This document shows positions 45,156 through 56,745 of a DNA stretch of 64,000 bases, piece after piece. The notes beneath the pieces are model-generated. The model saw nothing but the letters and a program-made list of their open reading frames with translations, was not told where the DNA came from and did no database searches. The stretch is from positions 108,830,406-108,894,405 of the forward strand of contig NC_081415.1 in NCBI RefSeq assembly GCF_030272615.1. Direction: 5' to 3'. The position numbers were made by a program, and so were the translations under genes. The stretch is from Cryptomeria japonica. Lineage: Eukaryota; Streptophyta; Pinopsida; Cupressales; Cupressaceae. Position 1 is the stretch's first letter. Every line of letters starts with the position of its first letter.

Positions 45156-46270
45156 TATTGGAATCAAGGAACACTAAGAGGGGGGTGAATCAATGTTCTA
45201 CAATTTTTAACTTTATTAACTTGTCCTTTCAACCACTTAATGCAAATGAACAAAATAAAGATGCAAAAACACAAAGCAATCAACAACAACACCATAACAC
45301 CAAGATTTATACATGGAAAAATTGGTCAAGGGAAAAACCACAGTGGGGATGAGACCCCAAAAATGAGTATACTCAAATATAATGTTTATAGTGGATTGCA
45401 CATGCATTTAGGCACACTACTTAGAGCTCATTGCTTAAAATATCAAGGGCTACAACCCTAGGAAGACTCACTATCTTTAAAAAAAGATAATTAGAATGTT
45501 TGAATTAAAAAAAAACATCTACAAATGCCAAAATACAGTTCCAATTAAGTACAAAATAGTTAATTTCACACTTCTCTACTACACTACTCTTTTCCATTGT
45601 TCTGGAATATTCCAGAGCACAAATCCTTCACTTGCACATGTTAAACTATGCACAATCAATCACAAACACTTTTCATGCATCCACCAATATAAAAAATGAT
45701 CATATCCATTAGTCTTATATATCTGTAACATAAAATTAGGTCTTCTACATGTCGGTTTTAAGAACATTTTACAAATAATGAAACGTGTATACAAAGTTGG
45801 CTTAATCTGAACTCCAATGCTTATGTAGACCAAAAAGAATTGTCCACATGCTTCCAAAATGTAGGCTAAATATCCTTAATCACAAAGACAATCACCAAAA
45901 TTATTTCGACAATTCCGCACAATAGTCAACTAATCAAGACATCCATACCACACTGTTCAAACCAAAAAACTTATACACTGGATCTTCTAACTCCTACAAC
46001 AATCATCACCAGAGGCTAAGATTCTGGAATAAGGTACTCCAGACATATAACTATCTTCGTCTAGATCCACAACCACAAGATAGTCAATAGAAATAAAATT
46101 CCAATCAAAATATTACATTCTGCCATATCCATTATTCTAACTCACCGGACTTAACCGAATCTTCATTCTAACTTCTGGTAGGATCATATCATACACTACA
46201 AATATAATAATTGACTTCGGTTACCATCAATGACAACACTGGATCACTTGTGCAATGTCTCTTGCCAACA
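45156..46270 (-). repeat. 5' LTR of A3
   Basis: 1,115 bp; the left end has decayed from TGTTGG to TATTGG, the right end is CTTGCCAACA. Near the left end it has the AAGAGGGGGG run common to the family. A TATA-like sequence on the minus strand lies at about 45715-45724. Confidence 0.92.
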
Positions 46271-47165
46271 CCTACCCCAACTAAAAGCTCAAAGCCAAAG
46301 AAGAAAATGGATTTTTCTCCTAAAGCAACCACAACTCCACCTCTTGCGCAAACCCCACCACCTGTTGTAAGTGTTGAAACCCTCAACCAACAAGTTGAAG
46401 AAAAATTTGTTGAGATGTAAAAGAAAAAGAAGAAGGATGTGAGGGGTATCCACTAAGATTTGGTGGATTTTTTAAAGGGGTCTATAATTTAGGATTCCTT
46501 AAAAAATGTGTTCTTTGATAAGTGTTTAAAATGTGGGGATGCACACATCGAGGACAAGGGCTTGGATATATTTTTTTATTTCTATGGAAATAAGGGCAAG
46601 GATGCACTTGTGTCAAACTCCTGGGTGGTGGACTTGGCCAAATCAGTGGTTTTGAATGTTTTTGTGGAACCTTACCTGATAATTTTTTTGTCAAGATATT
46701 ATCACCTCGTGTTCTTGACAGTAAGTACTATCAAGGGGAGCATTTTGGTGGATGTAGGTCGAGAGGCAATAATATTTTTTTTGACTTCAACGAAAATGAT
46801 TTAAAGGAGATTAATTTGTAGAAGTTTGAGGATGAGTATAATAAGAAGAGGCTAGCACGAAGAAGAGAGGAAGCCACTTGAATTAGTCTCTTTTGAAAAT
46901 TATTTTGCAAAAGCATATTGTGCCTTGTGCCAAGTATTGGGAATTGATGTAGAGAGGACAAAAATTGCTCTAGGCATGATGATAATGGCAATGAGGATTC
47001 AACATCCTCATTCAAATGAATTATATGATTTTGTTACATACATACAAGGCAATTTGCATGAGGGTCTAATAAGGGTAAAAATAAATCAGGTAATAGTAGA
47101 ATTTAAGTATTATTCCCTCTTGTGCCAAGTAATTATTTTCTAAAATAGGAAAAAATGGGTCCCAA
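46271..47165 (+). pseudogene. Interrupted ORF of an older retroelement, unidentified
   Basis: Continues the frame ending at 38862: Pro/Lys-rich start (KPKKKMDFSPKATTTPP), then VETLNQQVEEKFVEM and a stop. Further blocks in shifted frames read like a folded protein (DIFFYFYGNKGKDALVSNSWVVDLAK, 46560-46640; ILVDVGREAIIFF; YFAKAYCALCQVLGIDVERTKIALGMMIMAM, 46900-47000; NELYDFVTYIQGNLHEGLIRVK). The layout resembles structural proteins of some plant transposons, but I cannot name it. G2 (47418 on) starts about 250 bases after its last readable piece. Confidence 0.45.
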
Positions 47166-47417
47166 GCATGAAGATTAACATGTTTGATCCTAAAGAGGGC
47201 AATAGGTGGCCAATATAGAGATGGACATAGGTTTGGGATAAGGGGTCTAGGTGGTTGGAATATGTTGCTTTCCTTGTCCAATTCATTTGCCACATTCTTT
47301 TTCAAGTTTCTTGTTGCAGTTTGTCACCTTTTTGCATCATATTCAACACATACCTCTTGATGGCAACATAAACTTCAACATAAAGTTTTGATATTCAATA
47401 AGGATGACTATCAGAAC

Positions 47418-48656
47418 TATAGTGTCATAAAATTGTGACCCTATCAATTTTTGATTTCATTAGGGACCTCAAGCATGCGAGATCAAATCCGCTAGCCTGA
47501 TCAAAGACTAGAGACTGCTCAACCTTCATAAACAACTTCTTTCTTGGCCTTTGCATCACCCCGTCTACACTCTGCCTTGGAGAAAGGGTTAGGATAGGGC
47601 CATAGTGCCACTGCCCCCCCTTGGACAAGGGCATGGCACCTTTGTCCTCCCAGGATAGGGGTGTCATGCCTTTGTTCCTTCCCTATTTTGGGGTATGACC
47701 CTTCCTAGGGTTGCATTGTTGGTTGTGCATTGGGCGGTAAACTCCCCCGATGTCGGCCTCTGACAAAAATCAAATCCAGTAACATGTATTGAAGGGGGCA
47801 TTCATCCTCTCATTTGCAGAAGTTCATAAGGTAGAATTTTAATAAGGTCATGTTGTAGAAGGGATCAAGCATTCAAGAGCATTCAAGCATTCTTTTCCAG
47901 CATTGAGCATTCTCAAGTCTCCCTTCAATGCTAGGTGTTGCATTCAAGTCAAGGATTCAACCATCGAAGAGGAGATTGATTTCAACATTCAATTCCACAC
48001 AAGCATTTCTATCGACATTTGTATCACAACCTCTCTTGAGATGATTTACAATTCAATCTTTCATTTACATCTACTTGCAAGTACTTTCTTTCATTACTTG
48101 GTTAAATCCAAAACCGGGGTTTGACCTAAAGGAAAACCCCCAACCCCAATCCATTTTCCTCTCTATTTTGTATCTAGGTTGCAGGGGTACAACTATACTT
48201 TCGGATTCGGTATCCATTTGCAGAGGCAAAAAAACCCTTTTCATTTCGCGGATTTTTCAGAGGAACATGTACATTCCCACCATGGTCTTGGGAACTTTTC
48301 CTCAAATTCATTGGGCGGATTCGTCTCGACATATTACTACCAGATCCAGGTGCACAACTTCATCCCATATTTCAATTTTAAGTTATAATCAGTTCTTTGT
48401 CACTTTTGCACTATATAATTCAATCAATTCCTTTCCATCTCAAATAAGGAAAAGGGGATCAACTTATCATTCCCATTTCATTCAGAATTCAATCTTCTTC
48501 TGTGGAGGGTTGAATCTAGCGAATTCTCCTCTCCTCTTCCAAATGTAATTTGTTGAAAAGTGTTTGAAGGGTAATCAATAGTGGAACTCTCATCTCTCTT
48601 TGAGGAAAAGGGTAGTTTTCCTCTTGATCCATCATCCACTATTTTCCCACATTATA
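47418..48656 (+). repeat. 5' LTR of G2
   Basis: 1,239 bp, TATAGTGTCATAAAATTG to CACATTATA; both termini are mutated from TG...CA. It contains a GC-rich block (about 47575-47700) related to the ACCAGGGC minisatellite of G1 and a decayed stem-loop (about 48261-48288). Confidence 0.93.
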
Positions 48657-48659
48657 TTT

Positions 48660-48679
48660 TAGTGAACTCGACGTCTTGC
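48660..48679 (+). other. Primer-binding site of G2
   Basis: TAGTGAACTCGACGTCTTGC, three bases after the LTR; the first 15 bases match the G1 site except for two G/A or C/T changes. Confidence 0.65.
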
Positions 48680-49779
48680 ATGCTTTCCTTTGAACAACAT
48701 TGCATATTTTTCATTTACAAGCTTCAAATTTCTGCAAACTTAGTGGTTAAATCATTAAAAACCCTATTTTTTAAAATTAAAATTGAACTTGTAATTTGCA
48801 AAAATTGCTTGTGGTTATCTTAGATCTGAAAATTGTCTTGTTTATCAAATTCAATTTCCTCATTGTCTTGTTTAGTTTGCAAATAAAATTTACAAAATTA
48901 AGAGGTTACTTGTCAAGACCCTAATTTTCAAAAATCATTTTGAACTTGTGCAAAAAAATTGGATTTCCATTTAATTTTCAGATTTCAGATTGTTCTTAGA
49001 CTTGTTTTCATTCCTACAATTCAAAATTTCATTTTCCCTCCCTTTTCCCAAAATTCAAATTTCAAAATTAAGTGGTTAGGTCATAAAACCCTAATTTTCA
49101 AATTTAATTGGATTTTGTGCAAATTTCAATCGATTTCATTCAAATTCAAATCTCTAAACATTTTCTAAGGTGTCCCTATCTTTTAGGTTTGACCTTTTTC
49201 AAGTTTGCAATTCAATTCCTCTTTTTCTTCAAAACCCTAATAGGGTCTTCTTTTTACATTTGAACCTTCATTTCGCCCATCTAGAAATCGTAAAATTTGC
49301 CAATTTTTTGGGGTTAGCTTTGAAATTATCGTAATATTCATCCCTGAAAAATTTCAAAAAAAGTTGGTCAGACCATGTGCATTCCCACCACGACCTCAAC
49401 TTTTTTTCCCAAAATTTCAAGAGACTATTATGAATGTATTTACTAGCCTAAATCCAGAAGATTGGCTGATTTTGTTGATTTTTCATCCCTCTAGAATTGA
49501 AAATACCTCCAAAATTCAGCATTTCAAATTTCAAGATTTTTTTTAAAATTAAGAGGTTAATTATAGTTTGCCTTGATTTTAAAAATTCCGATTTTAAAAT
49601 TAAGTGGTATTCCCTTGGCCCTAATTTTAAAATTCTAATTTCCTTTCATTTTTGGAAATCGTGTCATCCTTTTCTTCCAACAAAGTTCAAATTGTTTAAT
49701 CAGTATTTTCTTAAATTTTGCATTAATCAATTTTGTAAGATTTGTTCCAAATTCAAATTTTCATTTTTCTCTCTAGTGC
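48680..49779 (+). other. G2 leader with recurring motif
   Basis: No long ORF. The motif AATTAAGTGGTTA followed by ACCCTAATTTT recurs at about 48738, 48896, 49066, 49546 (partial) and 49595, spaced irregularly by 50-480 bases. A decayed stem-loop copy lies at 49369-49396. The layout matches the G1 leader. Confidence 0.65.
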
Positions 49780-49827
49780 ATGAGTTTTACCACTATTGGT
49801 CCTACCTATCCTATCCCCGTTAGATGA
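49780..49827 (+). CDS. 15-codon upstream ORF in family-G leader (G2)
   Basis: Encodes MSFTTIGPTYPIPVR, then TGA, 42 bases before the Gag ATG at 49870 and in frame with it. It is preceded by CTCTCTAGTGC as in G1. The peptide differs from G1 at two residues, although eight codons differ. Its survival is notable because the Gag frame downstream is badly broken. Confidence 0.55.
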   Translation: MSFTTIGPTYPIPVR

Positions 49828-49869
49828 AGCATTATAATTAAGGCTTCCCAAGATTTAATTACTGGGGAG

Positions 49870-52774
49870 ATGGAGCCTAATTTGGGTGACTTCTTTAATG
49901 AGGATCATTTTAATTCTTCCCATCATAATCATGTACCTATTCACCCCATTGATGAATCCCATGATGAATAAGAAGCTTTAACTAGTGTCTCTATAGATCA
50001 ACTTTCCACATTGGACAATCAATTTGATAACTTTCAATAATGGATGTCCCAAGAATACCCTAATAGTGAAACTCTTCCATTAATTGAAGGCCCTAAACAC
50101 ATGATTCAAAGTGATAAGAATGAAATTGATATATTGTGTGGCATTGTACATATTGTTGATTCTAACGTCATGCCTATCAAGAGTTGTGTTGAAATTCTAG
50201 GTTATTCACAACCTTCAACACAAGTCACTCCTTCAATTCCTTAAACTACTCTTACGACTAATATTCCTACTTTTACCTCCAATATCATGGCTACATCAAC
50301 TCAAAATTTCATTTCTACAACCACTGGTCATGGGGTAAATCCCTCTTCTTTATTTAATCCTCCATCTTTACCTATGTCTTCCATAAGTGTTCCTACTAGT
50401 CCTCAACCAATCAATGTGATACAAGGGGGCAATTCCTTCAACAACTTTGTTCCTCCTTTAAGTGTCTCTTTTCCTACCCAATCATCACCTATGCCTACTT
50501 ATCATAATGTCCCACCACCTTATTCTCAATCCATGCCTTCTTTCAATAACATCCCACCACCTTCTCAATCACCTATGTCTAACATGAATTCTTCTATTGA
50601 AATGTCAATTAATAATCTTGCTCAAATCGTGTCTTCCTTACAACAATAAATTTCTTCTATGAGTCAATCCATGTTTAGTGTGCCCAACTTTCATGTTGCG
50701 AGCCCACTTTATCTTGATATTTTTAAAGTAGTGCCACCTAAACATGTTGAGATCCCTCAATTGGAACTCTATAATGGAAAAGGTGATCCTCTTACGCATG
50801 TCCTAAAATCACTTTCACTAATTTAATGCATTGTAAACAAGGTGTTAAAGAAAAAGTGACTAATTTCATTGGTAGATATAAGCATTTGTGTGCTTAGATT
50901 TCTTTTCATGTACTTGATAATGATATTCAAAAAAATTTCATTTCTAATTTACAAAAAGATATCAGAAAAAATCTTCTTTTGTTTGAGTTTACTTCCTTTC
51001 CACTGTTGTGCACAACACTCCACAATTATCAACTGGTTGTGAGTCAAATGGAGCAATCTACTCCTATGGCTCCAAGTTATAAGGGGGAGAGTGTTCAACA
51101 ACCATTTGCAAAGTTCAAACCAACAAAAATCTTCATCAAGTTCAATAATACAATCAACAACAACAATGTGAATGCTACAATAGGTGTGAATGATAAAGGG
51201 AATAAATCAGTAGCTCCTCCTAATCAAAATCTTAAGATTTTCACTGATCCCTTGCCTTCTCATACCTCTAACATTATTGAGATTGTGCCTAATTCTTTCT
51301 CTTCTAAAGAATTCACCTCTATGGCTCCAAAATTGGTTAATATGGTAGAAACACAAGATATGCCTAAGGATCCTTGTATTACATTTGAACCTAGCGAGAC
51401 CATTAGAGCACCTGATGGCCCTTTATACATAGTTGCGAAGGTTAAGGATATCCCTTGTTGGGGTGCCCTTATTGATACCTCTTGCATGGTTAATATCATA
51501 ACTGACGAGTATCTTTTCACTTTACAATTGCATAAACCAATATACGATGCTTCTAATATGGTTGTGAAGTTATTTGATGGCTTCTCTTGTCCTACCATTG
51601 GTTCTATCATCCTTCCTATTGAGGTTCATATGAAATCCATGGATGTTGATTTTGTTATCATACCATCTTCTGAGCAATTCCATGTGAAGTTGGGCTATCC
51701 TTGGCTATCTTCCATGAAGGCTATTGCTTCTCCAATCCACAAGTGTCTGAAATTTCCTCAATGGAGAAAGCATAACCGTGAACCATAGATTATTTCATCC
51801 ATCCAAAAAAGCCCCAATGTTCCTATTGATCTCTTTTGGCCTAAACAATTTCAATCTCTTCCATCAAGGAGCGATGCTCTTTTTCATTCTTATAAAAAAT
51901 GGAAGAACAATATGGTTTTATCCTTATGTAAACCTAGATCCCCAACACTTGGCATTCCTATTATTCTTCAAGATGAGGTTCTTCCCCTCACAGATAGAAC
52001 TAATCTCCCTCCTAAGGAAGATTGTCAACCCATTCCTATGGATGTGACTTTAGCTTCTCTTAAGGAGAACAACAATATTCCTCCTAAGGTTAGACCTATA
52101 CCTCCTCCTCATAATGGACCTGGTCTCCTTCCTACACCTAATAGTCCTCCTTTCTATGGCACAGTTCCACCTCCTTCCTCTTATTGAGAGAAGAGGCTTG
52201 CTTCTCCTATTGTTCAGCCAAAAAGACCTCAACATAAACCTTCCACTATCAAGGAGAGAAACATTCCTACTTTTTCAAGTGTTCCTCCTCCTTCTGAGCC
52301 TTCCACTAAGACTCGATGGAATCTTTGTGCGAGAGAATGCCAACGAAGATGTCGTATTAGAGCTCGTGAAGCTATCCCTCAAAATAATCAATCTCCTCGG
52401 ACTCTTACAATTGACATGATCCTTTTTCTCCTAAGAAAGATGTTCAACCTATATCTCCAAATCATAAGTTGCACAAAACATGTGATGGTTTTACTCCTAT
52501 TCGTGTTATTTCTCCTCTTTCTCTAAACTTTGATGAAGAAATAGGTGAAAATGTTATTCATAATGGCAATACAACTCCTAATGCTTCTGATAGTGAGTAT
52601 GAGTATGTTGATGTGGACAAACATTTATCGGATGAGATTTCACAAACCCTAATCCTAGCTCCTAGAATTAAACAAGGTGACTTACAACATGAGCATAGTC
52701 CTTGTTTGGATCTTGTGATAGGTCCATTTTATGTGCTCGGTGTCGCTCCTTTGGCATGTCACTCACCTTCCTGA
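49870..52774 (+). pseudogene. gag-pro: Family-G Gag-protease polyprotein (G2)
   Basis: MEPNLGDFF start, Pro/Ser/Thr-rich region, then two deletions relative to G1. About 181 bases are missing from the capsid domain at about 50801 (not a multiple of three, so a frameshift), and 273 bases, including the knuckle, at about 51185. The protease-like region is well kept (51450-51750; GALIDTSCMVNIITDE, IIPSSEQFHVKLGYPW), followed by a Pro-rich tail and SEYEYVDVDKHLS before the stop at 52772. Several stops and frameshifts elsewhere. No pol frame follows. The LIDTSC shape suggests the usual Asp-Thr/Ser-Gly site, but Cys stands where Gly is expected, so activity is doubtful. Confidence 0.88.
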
Positions 52775-53549
52775 AATAGTGATCAGCAAGATCGAGAGGC
52801 AGATGTTGTGCTAGATTAGCAATATTAGCAATGTAGATCTTCTCTCTTTCTCCTTTCTTACGCTTTTGTGACCATTCTTCTATGTGTATCCCTGTTCTTC
52901 TATTGTTCCCTTAATGTCTACTTGGGGATGATGAAAATCATTGAGATCTTTTCTTGGTCTCTTTCATGTTGACTCAAAAGACATCCTCTCTTCCCTTTCT
53001 TCTAAGGTAGTGTTCTTCTTTGGGGAATGACGATTGTTATATGCACATACATACACGATATACATGAGTTATCATACATAATATTCACCCTGAGGAAAGA
53101 GACACTACCTCATGTTTTGTGTTCATTATCCTTGGGTTTATTCCTTGATTGAGGGCTAAATCCTTGCGATAACATGCTCCCTTTATTCTCTCTCTCTTAG
53201 GTGTATCCTACCTTAAAGAAATCACTCCCGATAAGGCGTGCATGATCGCTTTAATGTGGAGGCATACACTCCACTCATATTTTCCTTCTTGATACTTAGA
53301 ATTACTTAGTGAACTTTGTTTTGCTTTGTAATCTTTGGTATCCTTGTCTTCATGACTGAGAGTGAAAAGAAATTTCCTACTTGCAGTCATGGTTATCCCC
53401 TTCTCGATCTTCCCTTTTACTTTGTCAACCAAAGTCGTAAGATCCTAAGTCCACTGGGGGCTTGGCACATCTTGCCTCCTTGATGTGGTAAAAGGCATTC
53501 AATCTTGTTTACTTGTACTTTACTGAAAGTATTGGTGTACGCTTATACT
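52775..53549 (+). other. G2 3' non-coding region
   Basis: Corresponds to 18233-18995 of G1, with close matches around TTATCCTTGGGTTTAT and GCGATAACATGCTCC. No ORF of note. Confidence 0.6.
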
Positions 53550-53570
53550 CCCACTAAAGTGGGGGCTAAA
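53550..53570 (+). other. Polypurine tract with overlapping hairpin (G2)
   Basis: CCCACTAAAGTGGGGGCTAAA abuts the 3' LTR. CCCACT and AGTGGG pair perfectly over AA; in G1 the fourth base is G, keeping a G-T wobble. Confidence 0.75.
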
Positions 53571-54723
53571 TGTAGTGTCATAAAATTACAACCCTAGCAA
53601 TTTTTGATTGCATTAGGATCCTCATGCATGGGAGATCGAATCCTCTAGCCTGATTGGAGACCAGACACTGCTCAACCCTCAAAAATAATTTCTTTCTTGG
53701 CCTCTGCATCACTCCGTCCACACTCTACCCTAGAGAAAGGGATAGGATAGGGCATGGCGCTCCTGTCCCTACCCTATTTTGGGGTAGGACCCTTCCTAGG
53801 ATTGCATTGTTGGTTTTACATTGGGTGGGAAAATCTCCTGATATCAACCTGTGACAAAAATCAAATCCACTAACATGTATTTAAGGGGGCATTTGTTCTC
53901 TGATTTGCAGAAGTTCATAAGGTGGAATTTTGATAAGGTCATGTTGCATAAGCGATAAACCATTCAAGAGAATTCAAGCATTCTTTCCCAATATTGAGCA
54001 TTCTCAAGTCTCCCTTCAAGGCTAGGTGTTGCATTCAAGTCAAGGATTCAACCATTGAAGAGGAGATTGATTCCAACATCAATTCCACACAATCTTTTCT
54101 ATCGACATTGCTATCACAACCTCTCTTGAGGTGATTTACAATTCAGTCTTTCATTTACATCTACTTGCAAGCACTTTCTTTCATTGCTTGGTTAATTCCA
54201 AAATTGGGGCAAACCCCCAATCCCAAACCATTTTCCTCTCTTTTCTATGTGTAGGTTGTAGGTGTGCAACTATACTTTCAAATTCGAGCTCCATTGGTAG
54301 AGGCAGAAAAAACCTTTTTGTTTCGTGGATTTTTTGGAGGACCGTGTACATTCCCGCCACGGTCCAAGCAACTTTTCATCAAATTCGCAGGGCGACTTTG
54401 TCTCAACATATTACTGTTAGATCTAGGTGCAAAACTTCATCCCATATTATGATAATCAGTTATTTGTCACTTTTTCACTATATATTTCAATCAATTCCTT
54501 TCCATTTCAAATAAGGAAGAGGGGATCAACTTATTGTTCCCATTTCATTCAGAATTCAATCTTCTTCTATGGAGGGTTGAATCTAGCGAATTCTCTTCTC
54601 CTCTTCCAAATGTAATTTGGTGAAAATTGTTTGAAGGGTAATCAATAGTGTAATTCTCATCTCTCTTTGAGGGAAAGGGTAGTTTTCGTCTTGATCCATC
54701 ATCTACTATTTTCCCACATTACA
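53571..54723 (+). repeat. 3' LTR of G2
   Basis: 1,153 bp, TGTAGTGTCATAAAATT to CCCACATTACA, with intact termini. It has a shorter GC-rich block than the 5' LTR and an intact stem-loop at 54339-54365. Confidence 0.94.
54339..54365 (+). other. Stem-loop, best-preserved copy in family-G LTR
   Basis: GGACCGTG (54339-54346) and CACGGTCC (54358-54365) are perfect 8-base arms with an 11-base loop. The same arms occur in the G1 leader at 22707-22736. Confidence 0.75.
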
Positions 54724-54728
54724 AGAAC

Positions 54729-55700
54729 ATGATGACACCTCAACCCTGCTTCACTCTAGCCTGTGGCTCCCATCCCAAAAAGTGGTAATCTTAGTCGCCT
54801 TCTCTTCTCCCTCAAGGTCAATGTTTTGTCATGTACTTGTAAAGATTCCTTTGACATATTCTCATTGTAAAGAAATTATTTTTTGACATTCATACTACTA
54901 GCCTGAAGCATTTTTTTCTCCCTTATGTTATAAAAGGGAAATCAGGGCTAGTAGTAAAAGATGTTGGAACTCAAGAAGTCAGTAGAATATATAGAGTGTA
55001 AATTCATAGAAATAGAAGAAGGTTTTATAGAGTCTTACTATTTTGTTTTGATGAAAATGTACATCTTATTCTTAAATTAATAAGATAAAATAGTTCAGAG
55101 TGTCTCCAACTTTGTGTGTGTGCATTTTATGAATTAATATGTTAATGATATGTTAATATGTCTTCTTTAATGGAGAATGTGTAATTTGGGTAGTGGTTAT
55201 CTTTTAATGAAATAGTTAAATATTGCATCTTAATCACAATAATGCAAATACATGTAGTTGTGATTTTTACGAAGAATTTGAAGTTTGTTTCAATAACACA
55301 TATGTAAGACATGAGTGTCGAGTTAACGTTTAATGTATAAAGTACAACATTGCATGTGATAATTATTCAGTTGCTCAACTCTATTACTCAATGAATAGAC
55401 CCTGGTTTTACTTTCTTGGTTGTTTCCTTGATCATAAAAATCATAATATTTTTTATTTTCTATCTTAGGAGTAGTTTAGTGCGGGCTTTCATCTCAATCT
55501 ATTAATCAATATTGTCAAACCAAGAAATATAATCTTAGTCAAGGATACATCATCTTTCCTTGGTATATTTTAATTGAGATGCATCTATTATATAATAATA
55601 CTTCAGCTAGCATGTTATAGGTTAAAATTATTGTAGGTATACTCGCCTAGGTCTTGTAGAGCCTAAAGGGTAGGAGGTTGTCAACACTCAGGTTGAGACC
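54729..55700. other. AT-rich DNA, nothing recognised
   Basis: Target DNA into which G2 inserted; it may include the gag and upstream part of the gypsy element that follows, but I see no knuckle or capsid motif. Confidence 0.3.
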
Positions 55701-55774
55701 TCATTCGCTAGCCACTGACTTGAAGGCTTGTTGATTAAGTTTGACAAACTTATAGGAATCCTTCAGATAATCAT

Positions 55775-56745
55775 TTGGAAACACCAACACATATCAATGG
55801 AACTCTTATCAAGAACACCTTGATTAATCTTGGTGCAACAATAAATGTCATGAAAAAAGAGACAATGACTATCCTACAACTATTGAACATAAGGCCAACA
55901 TAAACCATTTTACAAATAGCAAATAGATCCACTATCAAACTAGAGGTAGTCATTAAAGACTTAGTGATCACTTTGGATTCATGAGAATACCCTATTGATT
56001 TTTTGGTTTTACAACCTAGAGCTACTTTGGGAGGTTATCCAGTAATCCTTGGGCGACCATGGTTTTTTATTGTTGATGCTTTTATTGGCTTTAGATTTGA
56101 TAATATGATTATTTGTAGTGGGTATGTGACAAAGAAATTAATCCTCTATCTTCCAACTTAGCTCCATGATGGCCTAGAACAATAAATATACCCTAATATA
56201 GGGGTTGAAGATCAATATTCCCTCTAAAATATCATGAAAATTTAGAGGAATCATATGATGGGCATCCAAAAAGAAGTTGCATTTATTGCTCACATTATGT
56301 AAAATTCTTACTGTTTTGACCTGCAATAAGAGGAGTTCCTATCTTGTCTAACTTGTCCACTTCATAGCCTCTTATCTTGTGAAGATGAATCTATGTTACA
56401 TATAGTTTCTGAAATCTTGTCATATAATTGCATTATCAATGTTTTTTGGTCTAGATATTAACTCAATCATGACAACAGTCAGCCCTATAAATGTGTCTTC
56501 GAGTAAGACACTCAACATAAGCAATAAACCAACTAGCACTGACCTAATATAGATGCTTCAAGATTACAATTCTACATTTTTATGGTTATCATGATATGAA
56601 AGACATTGATCCTAGCCTATGCATGCATATAATATATGTTAATGAGGGTTGTAGACTAGTAAGACAACCATAAAGAAGGATGAACCCAACACTTAGAGAT
56701 ATAGTCAAGGCCAAATTGTAAAGTCTTTTGGATGTAATATATATA
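55775..56745 (+). pseudogene. pol: Gypsy protease and start of RT
   Basis: Protease: INGTLIKNTLINLGATINVM, where Asn stands for the catalytic Asp of the usual LIDLGAS, then ATLGGYPVILGRPW. The frame runs on to VRQPQRRMNPTLRDIVK...LLDVIYI, the entry into gypsy RT, and stops at the solo LTR. It is disrupted by several stops. Loss of the Asp alone would inactivate the protease. Confidence 0.8.

Larger units (their letters stand above)
38863..46270 (-). mobile_element. Complete family-A LTR retrotransposon (A3)
   Basis: A 7.4-kb minus-strand element: 5' LTR 45156-46270, PBS 45134-45153, Gag, large second ORF, purine tract and 3' LTR 38863-39985. TSD is CCTAT (38858-38862) against CCTAC (46271-46275), one mismatch. 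Its LTRs differ more than those of G1, so it is older. It lacks pol, as does A2. Confidence 0.9.
47418..54723 (+). mobile_element. Complete family-G LTR retrotransposon, non-autonomous (G2)
   Basis: A 7.3-kb plus-strand element with LTRs 47418-48656 and 53571-54723, perfect TSD AGAAC (47413-47417 and 54724-54728), PBS, leader, upstream ORF, Gag-protease and purine tract in the same order as G1. No RT, RNase H or integrase. It is older or more decayed than G1: LTR termini mutated at the left copy (TATAG, TATA), more frameshifts, and two internal deletions in Gag. Confidence 0.93.
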
